A stretch of 64,000 nucleotides of DNA from NCBI RefSeq assembly GCF_003628475.1, contig NZ_RCAA01000035.1, forward strand, positions 142,474 through 206,473. The letters run 5' to 3'. The stretch is from Enterobacter sp. R1(2018) (lineage in GTDB: Bacteria > Pseudomonadota > Gammaproteobacteria > Enterobacterales > Enterobacteriaceae). A program made the position numbers and the translations under genes. The notes beneath the pieces are model-generated. The model was not told the DNA's origin. It did no database searches and saw only the letters and a list, made by a program, of their open reading frames with translations. Shown here piece after piece: positions 51,370-60,618 of this stretch; the stretch's first letter is position 1; each line of letters starts with the position of its first letter.

Positions 51370-53424
51370 ATGGAACTCAAAGCGACCTCCCTTGGCAAAC
51401 ATCTGGCACAGCATCCTTACAATCGCGTGAAGTTACTCAGCGCGGGCGTGGAGGTAAAGGGCGATCGTCATGAATACCTTATTCCATTTAATCAACTGGT
51501 CGCGATCAATATCAAGCGCGGCCTGGTCTGGGGGGAGCTTGAGTTTGTCCTGCCAGACGATAAGGTTGTGCGCCTGCACGGTACCGAATGGGGAGAAACC
51601 CAGCGTTTTTATCATCATCTGGACACGCTGTGGCGCACGTGGAGCGCCGAGATGAGTGAAGTCGCCGCCCGGGTGCTCGATGAGCAATATGCTGAAATCA
51701 TCCGGCGTACCCGGCAGGAAAAATGGTTCAGGCGCAGCGATATGGAAGCGCTACAGCAGAATGTCCGCGCTGCTTTTGCGGCCCTGCCTCTACCCCAGGC
51801 AAGGCTTAACGAGTTTGATAATTGCCGCGAGGCGTGGCTTAACTGTAAGGCGTGGCTCGAGCAGGGCGAGAGTCGCCGCGACGAACGCAACGCCGCCTAT
51901 ACCGAGCGCATGCTGGAAAAGTATGCCGATTTTTTCCAGCAGGTAGAAACCTCTCCTCTCAATCCTTCTCAGGCGCGCGCCGTGGTAAACGGCGAGGACT
52001 CATTATTAGTACTGGCAGGCGCAGGGAGCGGCAAAACCTCCGTGCTGGTGGCCCGCGCAGGCTGGCTGCTACAGCGGGGCGAGGCGACGGAAGATCAAAT
52101 TCTGCTGCTGGCGTTTGGGCGCCAGGCCGCGCAGGAAATGGATCGGCGAATTGCTGAACGCCTGCATACGGACGCCGTAACCGCACGTACTTTTCATGCG
52201 CTTGCGCTGCATATTATTCAGCAGGGCGGCCGGAAAGCGCCGCGCATTAGCGAACTGGAATCAGACGCTGCCGCAAGGCATCAGCTGTTAATCGAATGCT
52301 GGCGGCAGCAGTGTCGCGAGAAAAAAGCCCAGGCAAAAGGGTGGCGCGAATGGCTAAGGGATGAGCTGGAATGGGACGTGCCGGAAGGTGAGTACTGGCT
52401 TGATGAGCGTCTGACCAAACGCCTTGCCGGCAGGCTTGACCGCTGGTTAGGACTTATACGCATGCACGGCGGCTCCCAGGCGGAAATGATTTCTGCCTGC
52501 CCGGAGGAAATCCGACCTTTGTTTTCAAAACGCGTTAAGCTGATGGCGCCTTTGCTGAAAGCCTGGAAAAGCGCGCTTAAAGCTGAAGAGGCGGTAGACT
52601 TCTCCGGCCTGATTCATCAGGCGGTTAACGTGCTGGAAAAAGGGCGTTTTATCAGCCCGTGGAAGCATATCCTGGTGGATGAGTTTCAGGATATTTCCCC
52701 GCAGCGCGCGGCATTGCTGGCGGCGCTGCGTCGGCAGAACTCGCATACATCTTTATACGCGGTCGGGGATGACTGGCAGGCCATCTATCGTTTCAGCGGC
52801 GCGGAAATGGCGCTCACTACGGCCTTTGCGCACCATTTCGGCGAAGGCGACCAGTGTGCATTAGATACTACCTACCGCTTTAACGATCGCATCGGTGAAG
52901 TGGCGAATAAATTTATTCAGCAGAATCCGAACCAGCTCGCTAAGCCTTTAAACAGCCTGTCGAAAGGGGATAAAAAGTCAGTTACGCTGCTGGCAGATGA
53001 CCAGCTTGATAACCTTCTGGATAAGCTCAGCGGCTACGCCAGACCAGAACAGCGCATCCTGGTGCTTGCCCGCTACCACCATCTGCGTCCGGCGAGCCTT
53101 GAAAAAGCGGCGACGCGCTGGCCGAAGCTGAATATTGATTTTTTGACCATCCATGCCAGCAAAGGGCAGCAGGCAGACTACGTTATCGTTCTGGGATTGC
53201 AGCAGGGCAAAGACGGCTTCCCGGCAGCGGCCAGGGAATCGGTGATGGAGCAGGCGCTGCTGCCGGAGCCGGAAGACTATCAGGATGCGGAGGAACGGCG
53301 ATTGCTGTACGTCGCGATGACGCGGGCGCGCCATCGCGTTTGGTTGCTCTTTAACAAAAAAGAGCCTTCTGATTTTGTCGATATTCTGAAGCGTCTCGGC
53401 GTACCGGCCGCCGGCCGGCCCTGA
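51370..53424 (+). CDS. helD: DNA helicase IV HelD
   Basis: HelD is a superfamily 1 3'-5' helicase related to UvrD/Rep. The 684-residue protein equals the E. coli length; an N-terminal domain (1-190) precedes P-loop GAGSGKT at 217-223, motif II DEFQDISPQR, motif III GDDWQAIYRFSGA, motif V THASKGQQADYV and motif VI YVAMTRARH. ATG 51370 is chosen over 51352 by alignment. It ends exactly where the mgsA stop begins on the other strand. Confidence 0.97.
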   Translation: MELKATSLGKHLAQHPYNRVKLLSAGVEVKGDRHEYLIPFNQLVAINIKRGLVWGELEFVLPDDKVVRLHGTEWGETQRFYHHLDTLWRTWSAEMSEVAARVLDEQYAEIIRRTRQEKWFRRSDMEALQQNVRAAFAALPLPQARLNEFDNCREAWLNCKAWLEQGESRRDERNAAYTERMLEKYADFFQQVETSPLNPSQARAVVNGEDSLLVLAGAGSGKTSVLVARAGWLLQRGEATEDQILLLAFGRQAAQEMDRRIAERLHTDAVTARTFHALALHIIQQGGRKAPRISELESDAAARHQLLIECWRQQCREKKAQAKGWREWLRDELEWDVPEGEYWLDERLTKRLAGRLDRWLGLIRMHGGSQAEMISACPEEIRPLFSKRVKLMAPLLKAWKSALKAEEAVDFSGLIHQAVNVLEKGRFISPWKHILVDEFQDISPQRAALLAALRRQNSHTSLYAVGDDWQAIYRFSGAEMALTTAFAHHFGEGDQCALDTTYRFNDRIGEVANKFIQQNPNQLAKPLNSLSKGDKKSVTLLADDQLDNLLDKLSGYARPEQRILVLARYHHLRPASLEKAATRWPKLNIDFLTIHASKGQQADYVIVLGLQQGKDGFPAAARESVMEQALLPEPEDYQDAEERRLLYVAMTRARHRVWLLFNKKEPSDFVDILKRLGVPAAGRP

Positions 53425-53883
53425 TTATTTAAGCCTTTCAGCAAGATAACGCTGATAATCCGGAATGAGGATATCCACATCCTGATTAAAGCCCGGCGAC
53501 TGGATAATAAAATCCGCGGTGGAGAGATTGGTTGCCACCGGGATATTCCAGACGGTAGCGAGGCGCAGCAGGGCCTTCACGTCCGGGTCGTGCGGCACCG
53601 CATTAAGCGGATCCCAGAAGAAGATCAGCACGTCGATCTTCCCTTCTGAAATTAAGGCGCCAACCTGCTGGTCGCCGCCCATCGGGCCGCTTAGCATGGC
53701 GTTCACCTCCAGCCCGCAGGCCCGCTGAATCAAGTTACCGGTGGTGCCCGTGGCGTATAAAACGTGCGTAGCCAGCGATGTGCGATGGCGTTCAACCCAT
53801 TTCAGCAGTGCTTCTTTACAGTGATCGTGCGCTACCAGCGCAATGTGCTTTTTGGCCGCGAGGGTGCGGGTAGTTAATTCCAT
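53425..53883 (-). CDS. mgsA: Methylglyoxal synthase MgsA
   Basis: MgsA converts dihydroxyacetone phosphate to methylglyoxal and phosphate, an overflow bypass of lower glycolysis. The 152-residue protein has the catalytic residues H19, D71, H98 and D101 in their E. coli positions and the phosphate-binding TGTTGN. The frame opens at 53907, but ATG 53883 has AGGA at the correct spacing and gives the family length. Confidence 0.97.
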   Translation of the reverse strand: MELTTRTLAAKKHIALVAHDHCKEALLKWVERHRTSLATHVLYATGTTGNLIQRACGLEVNAMLSGPMGGDQQVGALISEGKIDVLIFFWDPLNAVPHDPDVKALLRLATVWNIPVATNLSTADFIIQSPGFNQDVDILIPDYQRYLAERLK

Positions 53884-53963
53884 GGAGAAATCCTGATTGA
53901 TTAGCATTGGCTACAGCTTACTGGAAGTCACTGATGCTGCAAGATAAGGAAGTCAAAATGTAT

Positions 53964-53990
53964 TTAAAAAGCCGCGTAATTAAGGCGCGG
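53964..53990 (-). terminator. Terminator at the end of yccT
   Basis: On the minus strand CCGCG and CGCGG pair around a nine-base AT-rich loop and run into CTTTTTAAAT. The stem overlaps the last codons of yccT. Confidence 0.6.
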
Positions 53991-54645
53991 GATGCTCTTT
54001 TACCCACTGTAAGAAACGTTCACGCGTTGTTTTATCAGCCTGTACAAACCAGTACTTCAGCCGCTGTTCCGTCAGCGTTTCGGACGGGCGAACCGGCGGA
54101 TCGAGTTCGGAAGTGCGGGAAAGCAGGGCGCTGTCATCGGCCATCATAACGGCGAACTGCGGCATTGAGGCGATTTTGCCCGCCTGGTTATATCGCTGCG
54201 TATCGTTTTCATAATCAATCCCCTGCGGCGCAGGCGTAATGGCCAGCACATCGAGTTTTATCGGGATGACCACCGCGCTGCCGTCGAGAAGCTGCAGGTG
54301 TGGGGCGTCGTCAAACACCTCGCTTTCTTTTTCATTCTCAATACGGGGAAGGTTAAAATTCACCTGGCTTATTTCTTTCGTATCGAAGCTCACCACCAGG
54401 GGCGGCGATATATAAAGCCTTTGTTCGCGCGCGTTTGCCCGCACGTTTTTTTCGACGCGAAAGACAATCTGGTGAGCACCGTTATCCAGTTCGATACTGT
54501 CCGCTCCTTTTAACAGCGAGCTGGAAACTTTCTTGCCGTCGAGCACCAGCAAATCGATATCCGTGGAAAGCCGTAAGGTGGTTGCCCGGGCGCAAAAAGG
54601 CAGGAGCAGGGTATAGCAAAGGACTATATAAGGCCCAATCTTCAT
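53980..54645 (-). CDS. yccT: YccT/CsgI family periplasmic protein (DUF2057)
   Basis: The 221-residue precursor has a signal peptide ending near ARATT (residue about 21) and a DUF2057 domain with the [15 protein letters not shown] start. In Salmonella and E. coli YccT (CsgI) is reported as an extracytoplasmic inhibitor of curli assembly. Family assignment is clear from length and the C-terminal [19 protein letters not shown]; function in this organism is inferred. Confidence 0.88.
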   Translation of the reverse strand: MKIGPYIVLCYTLLLPFCARATTLRLSTDIDLLVLDGKKVSSSLLKGADSIELDNGAHQIVFRVEKNVRANAREQRLYISPPLVVSFDTKEISQVNFNLPRIENEKESEVFDDAPHLQLLDGSAVVIPIKLDVLAITPAPQGIDYENDTQRYNQAGKIASMPQFAVMMADDSALLSRTSELDPPVRPSETLTEQRLKYWFVQADKTTRERFLQWVKEHPAP

Positions 54646-54832
54646 TCATCTCTCCTGCGTCGGCGCGGCCTGAGCTACCCGTTCCAGAATGTGTCAAATT
54701 TTTTCACAATAACGGTCCATTAACATATAGACATATTCTTACTCTTTGCTCTCATACATCCGTATGGGAAAGATGGTGAGTCAGTAACGTTTGTCATACA
54801 CTTTTGATTACTTCATTAAGGCGGAGAGCGTC

Positions 54833-55246
54833 ATGAAACAGACGGATATTGAAAGTATTTTAAAAAATACCCGCACCATCGCGTTGGTCGGCGCCAGCGA
54901 TAAGCCGGAGCGTCCGAGCTATCGGGTAATGGCGTATCTGTTAAATCAGGGCTATGAGGTTATCCCCGTTTCCCCGAAAGTGGCGGGCAAAACGCTGTTA
55001 GGTCAGCAGGGCTATGGCAGCCTCGCGGATATCCCGAAAAAGGTGGATATGGTGGATGTGTTCCGCAATTCCGAAGCTGCGTGGGACGTGGCCAAAGAGG
55101 CCATCGCCATTGGCGCAAAGACGCTCTGGCTGCAGCTGGGGGTCATTAATGAGCAGGCGGCCGTGCTGGCTCAGGATGCGGGGCTGAACGTAGTGATGGA
55201 TCGCTGTCCGGCGATTGAGATTCCGCGACTTGGATTAGCTAAATAA
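54833..55246 (+). CDS. yccU: CoA-binding domain protein YccU
   Basis: A 137-residue Rossmann-fold protein of the CoA-binding family with the nucleotide motif [17 protein letters not shown] near residues 17-33 and the [11 protein letters not shown] and [13 protein letters not shown] segments. ATG 54833 follows GGAG (54822-54825) and matches E. coli; the earlier ATG 54791 lacks a ribosome site. Function unknown. Confidence 0.92.
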   Translation: MKQTDIESILKNTRTIALVGASDKPERPSYRVMAYLLNQGYEVIPVSPKVAGKTLLGQQGYGSLADIPKKVDMVDVFRNSEAAWDVAKEAIAIGAKTLWLQLGVINEQAAVLAQDAGLNVVMDRCPAIEIPRLGLAK

Positions 55247-55247
55247 G

Positions 55248-55274
55248 AAAAACCCCGCAGGCGCGGGGTTTTTT
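55248..55274. terminator. Bidirectional terminator between yccU and hspQ
   Basis: AAAAACCCCGC and GCGGGGTTTTTT pair around an AGGC loop with T tracts on both strands; the plus-side T tract overlaps the hspQ stop codon. Confidence 0.9.
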
Positions 55275-55590
55275 AGTTACGCAGGCGAGGTGCCTGAAGC
55301 TGTTGACGTATTGACGCCGCCAGTTCATCCATTGAGGGTTGTTCAGGATGTTCATCCTGTGACTCTCCGCTCAGCTGGGCTTCAGCAAGATAGGTATGCA
55401 CGGCCTGGCCATCATCGTCTTCCATCACCACGTGATACCAGGGCGCGGTACGCAAAGCGTCGTTATCAGCCAGTTCATCTTCCGCCGGTTCATCAAGCGA
55501 ATATTCAGGGTCGATATCCACCACGACGCCTAAATAGCCCAACAGCGAATGGCGCACCTGCTGACCAATTCCGAATTTGCTGGCAATCAT
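55273..55590 (-). CDS. hspQ: Heat shock protein HspQ
   Basis: HspQ is a small hemimethylated-DNA-binding-fold protein and in Yersinia and Salmonella a specificity factor and substrate of Lon. The 105-residue protein equals the E. coli length; start ATG 55590 follows GGGAGGTGAC, and an upstream in-frame ATG at 55620 is less well supported. It has an acidic central loop and ends [10 protein letters not shown] sigma-32 type promoter lies upstream. Confidence 0.95.
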   Translation of the reverse strand: MIASKFGIGQQVRHSLLGYLGVVVDIDPEYSLDEPAEDELADNDALRTAPWYHVVMEDDDGQAVHTYLAEAQLSGESQDEHPEQPSMDELAASIRQQLQAPRLRN

Positions 55591-55624
55591 TGTCACCTCC
55601 CGGGAAACGTTACTCTGCATATCA

Positions 55625-55652
55625 ATATGCGGGTAAATTTCCGCTTTTCAAG
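55625..55652 (-). promoter_or_regulatory. Probable sigma-32 (RpoH) promoter of hspQ
   Basis: On the minus strand CTTGAAA (55646-55652) and CCCGCATAT (55625-55633), 12 bases apart, match the heat-shock consensus CTTGAA-N13/14-CCCCAT-T. The element lies right after the rlmI stop and 35 bp upstream of hspQ. Confidence 0.8.
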
Positions 55653-56843
55653 CTACATGACGCGACAGGCAAACCCTTTCAGATAAAGACCTTCCGGATA
55701 GGTTGCGATCACCGGGTGATCGGCCGCCTGACGGAACTGCTCTATAAATTGTACATCACGTCCGGCATCTACGGCGGCATCGGCAATGATTTTCTGGAAT
55801 AAATCCGTGGTCATCAGCCCCGAACAGGAGAAGGTCATCAGGATGCCGCCCGGGTTCAGCAGCTGGATGGCCAGCATGTTGATATCCTTGTAGCCACGGC
55901 ATGCGCCCATCAGCTGGTTTTTGTTTTCCACGAACTTCGGCGGGTCCATCACAATGACGTCGAACTTCTCGCCGCCGTCGCGATATTTACGCAGCAGCTT
56001 GAAAACGTCATCGCGCAGGAATTCAGCTTTGCTGAGATCCAGCTTATTTAATTCGACGTTTTGTCGGGCAATATCCAGCGCGTCCTGCGAGGTATCAACG
56101 CTTACAACCTGACGGCAGCCGCCCAGCAAAGCGGAAACCGCAAAACCGCCGGTATAGGAGAAGCAGTTCAGCACGCGTTTATCTTTCACGTACTGGCGAG
56201 TGGCGAAGCGGCTGTCGCGCTGATCGAGATAATAACCCGTCTTGTGTCCGCCTTTAATATCCACCAGCAGTTTCATGCCGTGCTCTTCAATCGGCAGCAG
56301 GTCCGGCGGCAGTTCGCCGCTAACCGGGCCCTGAGCTAACTCCATGCCTTCTTTTTTGCGCACCGCAACGTCAGAACGGTCATAAATGGCGCATTCCGGA
56401 TAGAGATTTTGCAGCGCCGCGACCAGGGCCGGGCGCTGGTATTCCGCGCCAGCCGAGAGCAGCTGAAGCACGAGAAAATTGCCGAAGCGGTCGATGGTCA
56501 CGCCGGGCAGCCCGTCAGACTCGCCGGCAATCAGACGATAGCTGTCGAGTCCGTCACGCTTAGCGAGCCATTCGCGCCACTGCTGCGCCTGCTGCAGGCG
56601 ACGAGTGAAAAAGGCGATATCCACGCTTTCATCGGCATCAAAAGTCCACACGCGGGCGCGAATTTGTGAAGACGGAGAATAGGCGGCGCGGGCTAGCCAC
56701 TTGCCCTGGCTGTCGACGATATCAATGGTTTCGCCTGAGCTGGCTTTGCCTTCCAGGCGAGCAACCGCGCCGGAAAATACCCACGGATGACGGCGCAATA
56801 AAGATTTTTCGCGCCCTTTGGTTAACACTAAACGTACGGTCAT
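55653..56843 (-). CDS. rlmI: 23S rRNA m5C1962 methyltransferase RlmI
   Basis: RlmI methylates C1962 of 23S rRNA using SAM. The 396-residue protein has an N-terminal PUA domain ([25 protein letters not shown]), a central beta-hairpin domain, and a Rossmann methyltransferase domain with [14 protein letters not shown] and the catalytic DPPKFVENK. Length equals the E. coli protein. Confidence 0.96.
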   Translation of the reverse strand: MTVRLVLTKGREKSLLRRHPWVFSGAVARLEGKASSGETIDIVDSQGKWLARAAYSPSSQIRARVWTFDADESVDIAFFTRRLQQAQQWREWLAKRDGLDSYRLIAGESDGLPGVTIDRFGNFLVLQLLSAGAEYQRPALVAALQNLYPECAIYDRSDVAVRKKEGMELAQGPVSGELPPDLLPIEEHGMKLLVDIKGGHKTGYYLDQRDSRFATRQYVKDKRVLNCFSYTGGFAVSALLGGCRQVVSVDTSQDALDIARQNVELNKLDLSKAEFLRDDVFKLLRKYRDGGEKFDVIVMDPPKFVENKNQLMGACRGYKDINMLAIQLLNPGGILMTFSCSGLMTTDLFQKIIADAAVDAGRDVQFIEQFRQAADHPVIATYPEGLYLKGFACRVM

Positions 56844-56933
56844 ATTTTGTTATGCTGTTTTGCTAAGAATTGGGCGTCATTTTCCGGGTTACCTTAGGGA
56901 AATGCAACGCAAGAACCTTAAACGGAGGAAGTT

Positions 56934-57215
56934 ATGGCATCAGTATGTACGCTTGCCTGGGTCCACGGCATGGTTCAGGGAGTTGGATTTCGCTACAGTA
57001 CGCAGCACGAAGCGCAGAAGCTGGGCCTGACGGGCTATGTGCGCAATATGGATGATGGCAGCGTTGAGGTGCTGGCCTGCGGCGAATCGCAGCGGGTGGC
57101 GCAGCTTGTGGACTGGCTCAAGGCGGGGGGACCGCGCAGCGCCCGGGTTGATAAGGTTCTTACCGAGCCTCATCAACCCGACAGAGAATGGACCAACTTC
57201 GGCATCCGCTATTAA
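56934..57215 (+). CDS. yccX: Acylphosphatase AcyP (YccX)
   Basis: A 93-residue acylphosphatase that hydrolyses acyl phosphates. The signature GMVQGVGFR with catalytic R20 and [13 protein letters not shown] with N38 are intact. GGAGG at 56923-56927 precedes the ATG. Divergent from rlmI, and its TAA shares TTAA with the tusE stop. Confidence 0.95.
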   Translation: MASVCTLAWVHGMVQGVGFRYSTQHEAQKLGLTGYVRNMDDGSVEVLACGESQRVAQLVDWLKAGGPRSARVDKVLTEPHQPDREWTNFGIRY

Positions 57216-57541
57216 ATGCATTTTACCGGTTTGGGCAGGCCGGCAATTTTGGTGGCCTGCCTGGCCGGGCCTTTCGGGAAGAGACGGTACAGATAGCGAC
57301 TGTTACCTTTTTCTTCACCGAATTTGTTAGCCATGGCCTTAACCAACATGCGAATCGCCGGGGAAGTGTTAAATTCCAGGTAGAACTCGCGCACGAAGCG
57401 CACCACTTCCCAGTGCTCGACGGCAAGGGTAATCCCCTCTTTTTCAGCGATAGCCACGGCCAGCGGTTCGCTCCACTCGGCGCTGTTTTTCAGATACCCC
57501 TCGGCATCCGTTTCAATAACTTTTCCTTCGAACGTCAACAT
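57212..57541 (-). CDS. tusE: Sulfur relay protein TusE
   Basis: TusE accepts persulfide from TusBCD and hands it to MnmA for 2-thiouridine synthesis at tRNA wobble positions. The 109-residue protein is DsrC-like; the catalytic cysteine is C108, second from the end (PVKCI). ATG 57541 gives the E. coli length; an ATG two codons upstream (57547) is also in frame. Confidence 0.96.
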   Translation of the reverse strand: MLTFEGKVIETDAEGYLKNSAEWSEPLAVAIAEKEGITLAVEHWEVVRFVREFYLEFNTSPAIRMLVKAMANKFGEEKGNSRYLYRLFPKGPARQATKIAGLPKPVKCI

Positions 57542-57596
57542 AGTCACTCAGGCTCATATTCAGACTGGGCGCAGTGTAGCAAATTTGCCCCGGCGG

Positions 57597-57625
57597 AAAA
57601 AACAAAGCCCCGCATGAGCGAGGCT
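57597..57625 (-). terminator. Terminator after yccA
   Basis: On the minus strand AGCCTCGC and GCGGGGCT pair (one wobble) around a TCAT loop followed by TTGTTTTTT, 25 bp after the yccA stop. Confidence 0.85.
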
Positions 57626-57650
57626 TGAAGGTAACGGTGAAACGCTGCCG

Positions 57651-58310
57651 TTAATCGCGGCTGGCGAAGCCCAGGATGCTCAGCAGGCTGATGAAGATAT
57701 TGTACAGGGAAACGTACAGGCTCACCGTGGCGCGAATATAGTTTGTTTCACCGCCGCGGATGATATTGCTGGTCTCAAACAGAATGGCGCCTGAGGAGAT
57801 CAGAATAAACACTGCGCTGATAGCCAGATGCAGGGCAGGCAGCTGCAGGAAGATATTCGCCACCATGCCGATCAGTACCACCACAACGCCGGCCATCAGC
57901 ATTCCGCCCAGGAAAGACATATCCTTACGGGTTGTCAGCACATAAGCAGAGCAGCAGAAGAACACCAGCGCGGTACCGCCCAGCGCCATACCGATTACAT
58001 CGCCCATGCCGGCCGAAAGATAGGCATTAAGAATCGGTCCGAGGATATAGCCAAGGAAGCCGGTAAAAGCAAAGGCGGCAATAATCCCCGTTGGCTTATT
58101 GGCCAGGCGATAGGTGAGGAACATCAGGCCATACATGCCGACCAGCGTTAGAATCAGCCCTGGCGAAGGCAGCATCAGCACGGTGCTGGCCGTGGCGACT
58201 AACGCGGAAAACGCCAGCGTCAGGCTGAGCAGGAAATAGGTATTACGGAGCACCTTATGAGTGCTTAGCAGTGACGAACGGTCACGCGAGGAGGTAATTA
58301 TGCGATCCAT
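57651..58310 (-). CDS. yccA: FtsH modulator YccA (Bax inhibitor-1 family)
   Basis: YccA is a seven-helix inner-membrane protein that is both a substrate and a competitive modulator of the FtsH protease, protecting SecY when translocation jams. The 219-residue protein equals the E. coli length; the cytoplasmic N-terminus ([20 protein letters not shown]) used by FtsH to start degradation is conserved, as is the C-terminal [14 protein letters not shown] helix. Confidence 0.96.
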   Translation of the reverse strand: MDRIITSSRDRSSLLSTHKVLRNTYFLLSLTLAFSALVATASTVLMLPSPGLILTLVGMYGLMFLTYRLANKPTGIIAAFAFTGFLGYILGPILNAYLSAGMGDVIGMALGGTALVFFCCSAYVLTTRKDMSFLGGMLMAGVVVVLIGMVANIFLQLPALHLAISAVFILISSGAILFETSNIIRGGETNYIRATVSLYVSLYNIFISLLSILGFASRD

Positions 58311-58536
58311 TCAGAAACTCTCTCTTTTACAGGTGTATATGGTGACGGAGAATAAGCGGCACCTTTATTGCTTGAAAGCTTTTTTACCCATCTTTACCTG
58401 CTGCCGTCAAAAAATGCGTTCAGAAAATGTTCCATATCTCTCCCTTATAGGTTGCTGAAAAATATTGCCTTATCGCATATTGATGACTAAGAGTGTTAGC
58501 CGTACCGTCATTTATAACTCAAATAAGGCGCGTTTA

Positions 58537-60165
58537 ATGCAAGCAATCAACCACAACACCTTTATCAAATCGTTTATCGCCCTGAGCCTGCTTGGTTCAG
58601 CCTCCACAGCCCTGGGCGCCAACGTTCCGCAGGGGACTGAACTGGCCGCAAAGCAGGAGCTGGTGCGCAATAACGGCAGCGAGCCGGCCTCTCTCGATCC
58701 TCATAAGGTCGAAAGCGACATTGAGTTTAATCTCGTCAGTGACTTTTTTGACGGCCTGGTGGCCGTACGTAACGACGGCTCAATAGAGCCGCGGCTGGCG
58801 GAAAAGTGGGAGGAGAAAGACAGCACCGTCTGGACCTTCCATCTGCGTCCGGGCGTCAAATGGTCGAACGGCCAGCCGATTAAGGCTGAAGATGTTGTCT
58901 GGAGCTGGCGGCGTCTGGTCGACCCGAAAACGGCTTCCCCTTACGCAAGCTATCTCGGCAATATGCATCTGGAAAACGCGGTAGAGATCGCGCAGGGAAC
59001 AAAGACGGCGGATACGCTTGGCATTAAGGCGCTGGACGACAGCACGCTGCAGATAACGCTCACTCAGCCGACGGCGGCTTTTCTTGCCATGCTGGCGCAC
59101 CCATCCCTGGTACCGATTGATAAAGCGCAGGTAGAAAAATTTGGCGAGAAATGGACCCAGCCGGGTAATTTCGTCGGCAGCGGCGCGTACACGCCCACTC
59201 AGTGGGTGGTGAATGAAAAAATCGTTGCCGAGAGAAACGCGCAATACTGGGACAACGAGCACACCGTTATTAATAAAGTAACCTATCTGCCGATAAGCTC
59301 TGAAACGGCAGATATTAATCGCTACAAAGCGGGTGAAATCGACATTGTTTATACTCTGCCGCAAACGCTATTTGCTTCCCTGAAAAAATCCATGCCGGAT
59401 CAGGTTCACGTGACGCCAAAACTTGCGACCTATTACTTTGAGTTTAATACCACCAAAGCGCCTTTTAACGATGCGCGCATACGCAGGGCGCTGAATATGG
59501 CGCTGGATAAAGACGTTATCGCGGACAAAATCCTCGGGCAGGGACAAATTCCCGCCTGGGTGATCAGCCAGAAGAAGATTGGCGGAGTGGAATTAAAATC
59601 GCCGGACTACGCAAGCTGGAGCCATGACAAGCGGGTTGCAGAGGCGAAAAAGCTTCTGCAAGAGGCGGGGTATAACTCCTCTCATCCATTAAGCTTCAAT
59701 CTGCTGTACAACACTTCGGAAAATCATAAGCGCATCGCCATCGCGGTCAGCTCAATGTGGAGCAAGAATCTGGGCGTTGAGGCGAAGCTGCAAAATCAGG
59801 AATGGAAAACCATGCTTGATACCATGCACAGCGGCAATTTCGACGCGGTTCGCTATGCATGGATTGCGGATTACGATGACGCCTCGACGTTCCTGAACAA
59901 CTTCCGCACCGGCGATAGCGAAAACACTTCCCAGTATACCAACGCCAAATTTGATGAAGCCTTAAAAAACGCCGCGAAAGCGGATAACGTTGCAGCGCGG
60001 GGTAAATTTTATCAGCAGGCGGAAAATCAGCTTGCGGAAGATGTTCCGGCCATTCCGGTTTATCACTACGTGCTCGCTCAGCTGGTAAAACCTTTCGTGG
60101 GCGGATACGCGCCGAGCAACCTTGGCTTTTACTACACCAAAGATTTGTACATCAAAAAGCACTAA
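58537..60165 (+). CDS. OppA-type periplasmic peptide-binding protein (paralogue, no transporter genes adjacent)
   Basis: A 542-residue precursor, one residue shorter than OppA, with a signal peptide ending near ALGA (residue about 28) and the family opening ELVRNNGSEPASLDPHKVE. It retains residues equivalent to OppA Arg413 and Asp419 (R439 and D445 of the precursor in RYAWIADYDD), which contact the peptide ligand, and WTQPGNFVGSGAYT, VINKVTYLPI and LLYNTSENHKR. An in-frame ATG at 58465 is rejected because AAGG at 58525-58528 and the signal peptide fit 58537. No permease or ATPase genes are next to it, so it would have to share the Opp membrane complex. E. coli has no such gene between yccA and serT. 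OppA or MppA orthologue is possible; exact role unknown. Confidence 0.85.
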   Translation: MQAINHNTFIKSFIALSLLGSASTALGANVPQGTELAAKQELVRNNGSEPASLDPHKVESDIEFNLVSDFFDGLVAVRNDGSIEPRLAEKWEEKDSTVWTFHLRPGVKWSNGQPIKAEDVVWSWRRLVDPKTASPYASYLGNMHLENAVEIAQGTKTADTLGIKALDDSTLQITLTQPTAAFLAMLAHPSLVPIDKAQVEKFGEKWTQPGNFVGSGAYTPTQWVVNEKIVAERNAQYWDNEHTVINKVTYLPISSETADINRYKAGEIDIVYTLPQTLFASLKKSMPDQVHVTPKLATYYFEFNTTKAPFNDARIRRALNMALDKDVIADKILGQGQIPAWVISQKKIGGVELKSPDYASWSHDKRVAEAKKLLQEAGYNSSHPLSFNLLYNTSENHKRIAIAVSSMWSKNLGVEAKLQNQEWKTMLDTMHSGNFDAVRYAWIADYDDASTFLNNFRTGDSENTSQYTNAKFDEALKNAAKADNVAARGKFYQQAENQLAEDVPAIPVYHYVLAQLVKPFVGGYAPSNLGFYYTKDLYIKKH

Positions 60166-60314
60166 CACAGACGGAGCATGACAGCCAAAAGTGTTGGTAA
60201 ACTAATCAAATTGTTGGTGTTTCAGTCAAATAATACGAAATTGACTGTTTTTCAGGCGAACGAACAAAATCTTGCTTTACATGCAGTATGGGTATGTTTA
60301 TAGTTCGCCTCGTT

Positions 60315-60402
60315 GGAAGTGTGGCCGAGCGGTTGAAGGCACCGGTCTTGAAAACCGGCGACCCGAAAGGGTTCCAGAGTTCGAATCTCTGCGCTTCCGC
60401 CA
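60315..60402 (+). tRNA. serT: tRNA-Ser (anticodon TGA)
   Basis: The 88-base sequence reads as a complete class II tRNA: acceptor GGAAGTG/CGCTTCC, D arm, anticodon stem CCGGT...ACCGG with anticodon TGA at 60349-60351, long variable arm, T loop GTTCGAATC, and an encoded CCA end. It appears identical to E. coli serT, including the variable arm. TTGCTT at about 60272 and TATA-like bases near 60293-60302 may be the promoter. Followed by a strong terminator. Confidence 0.98.
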
Positions 60403-60408
60403 ACATTT

Positions 60409-60441
60409 AAGCCCGAGCTTGTTACAAGCTCGGGCTTTTTT
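60409..60441 (+). terminator. Terminator after serT
   Basis: AAGCCCGAGCTTG and CAAGCTCGGGCTT form a 13-base perfect stem with a TTA loop followed by six T, only seven bases after the tRNA. Confidence 0.95.
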
Positions 60442-60618
60442 CGTTTTTGTCACTATGCTCTGCAGCCTGAATACGCCAGCAAGAAACTACGCGTTAATGG
60501 CGTTAGATACCGTCGCAATCTGCTGGCCGAGTTTTACCCCCAGGCGCAAAGGGCACGGCGTGAGGCGGTCTTTTCCGAAGAAACCTGCTGATTAACCGCT
60601 GTTGTTGTTCGCCGTCAA
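60442..60618. other. Intergenic region after serT, possible gene remnant
   Basis: No intact gene is supported. On the minus strand a short open stretch (about 60493-60591) would encode a peptide reading AGFFGKDRLTPCPLRLG...QQIATVSNAINA, with the look of a truncated C-terminal protein fragment, preceded by stops in frame. I could not match it to a family. It may be debris at the border of the accessory segment next to the tRNA. Confidence 0.3.

Noticed and set aside
58261-58458. 65-codon frame between yccA and the OppA-like gene
   Set aside because: Low-complexity translation with no homology signal; it spans the promoter region of yccA.
60206-60406. 66-codon minus-strand frame covering the tRNA-Ser gene
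   Set aside because: It is the reverse complement of serT and its promoter region; the tRNA explains the sequence fully.
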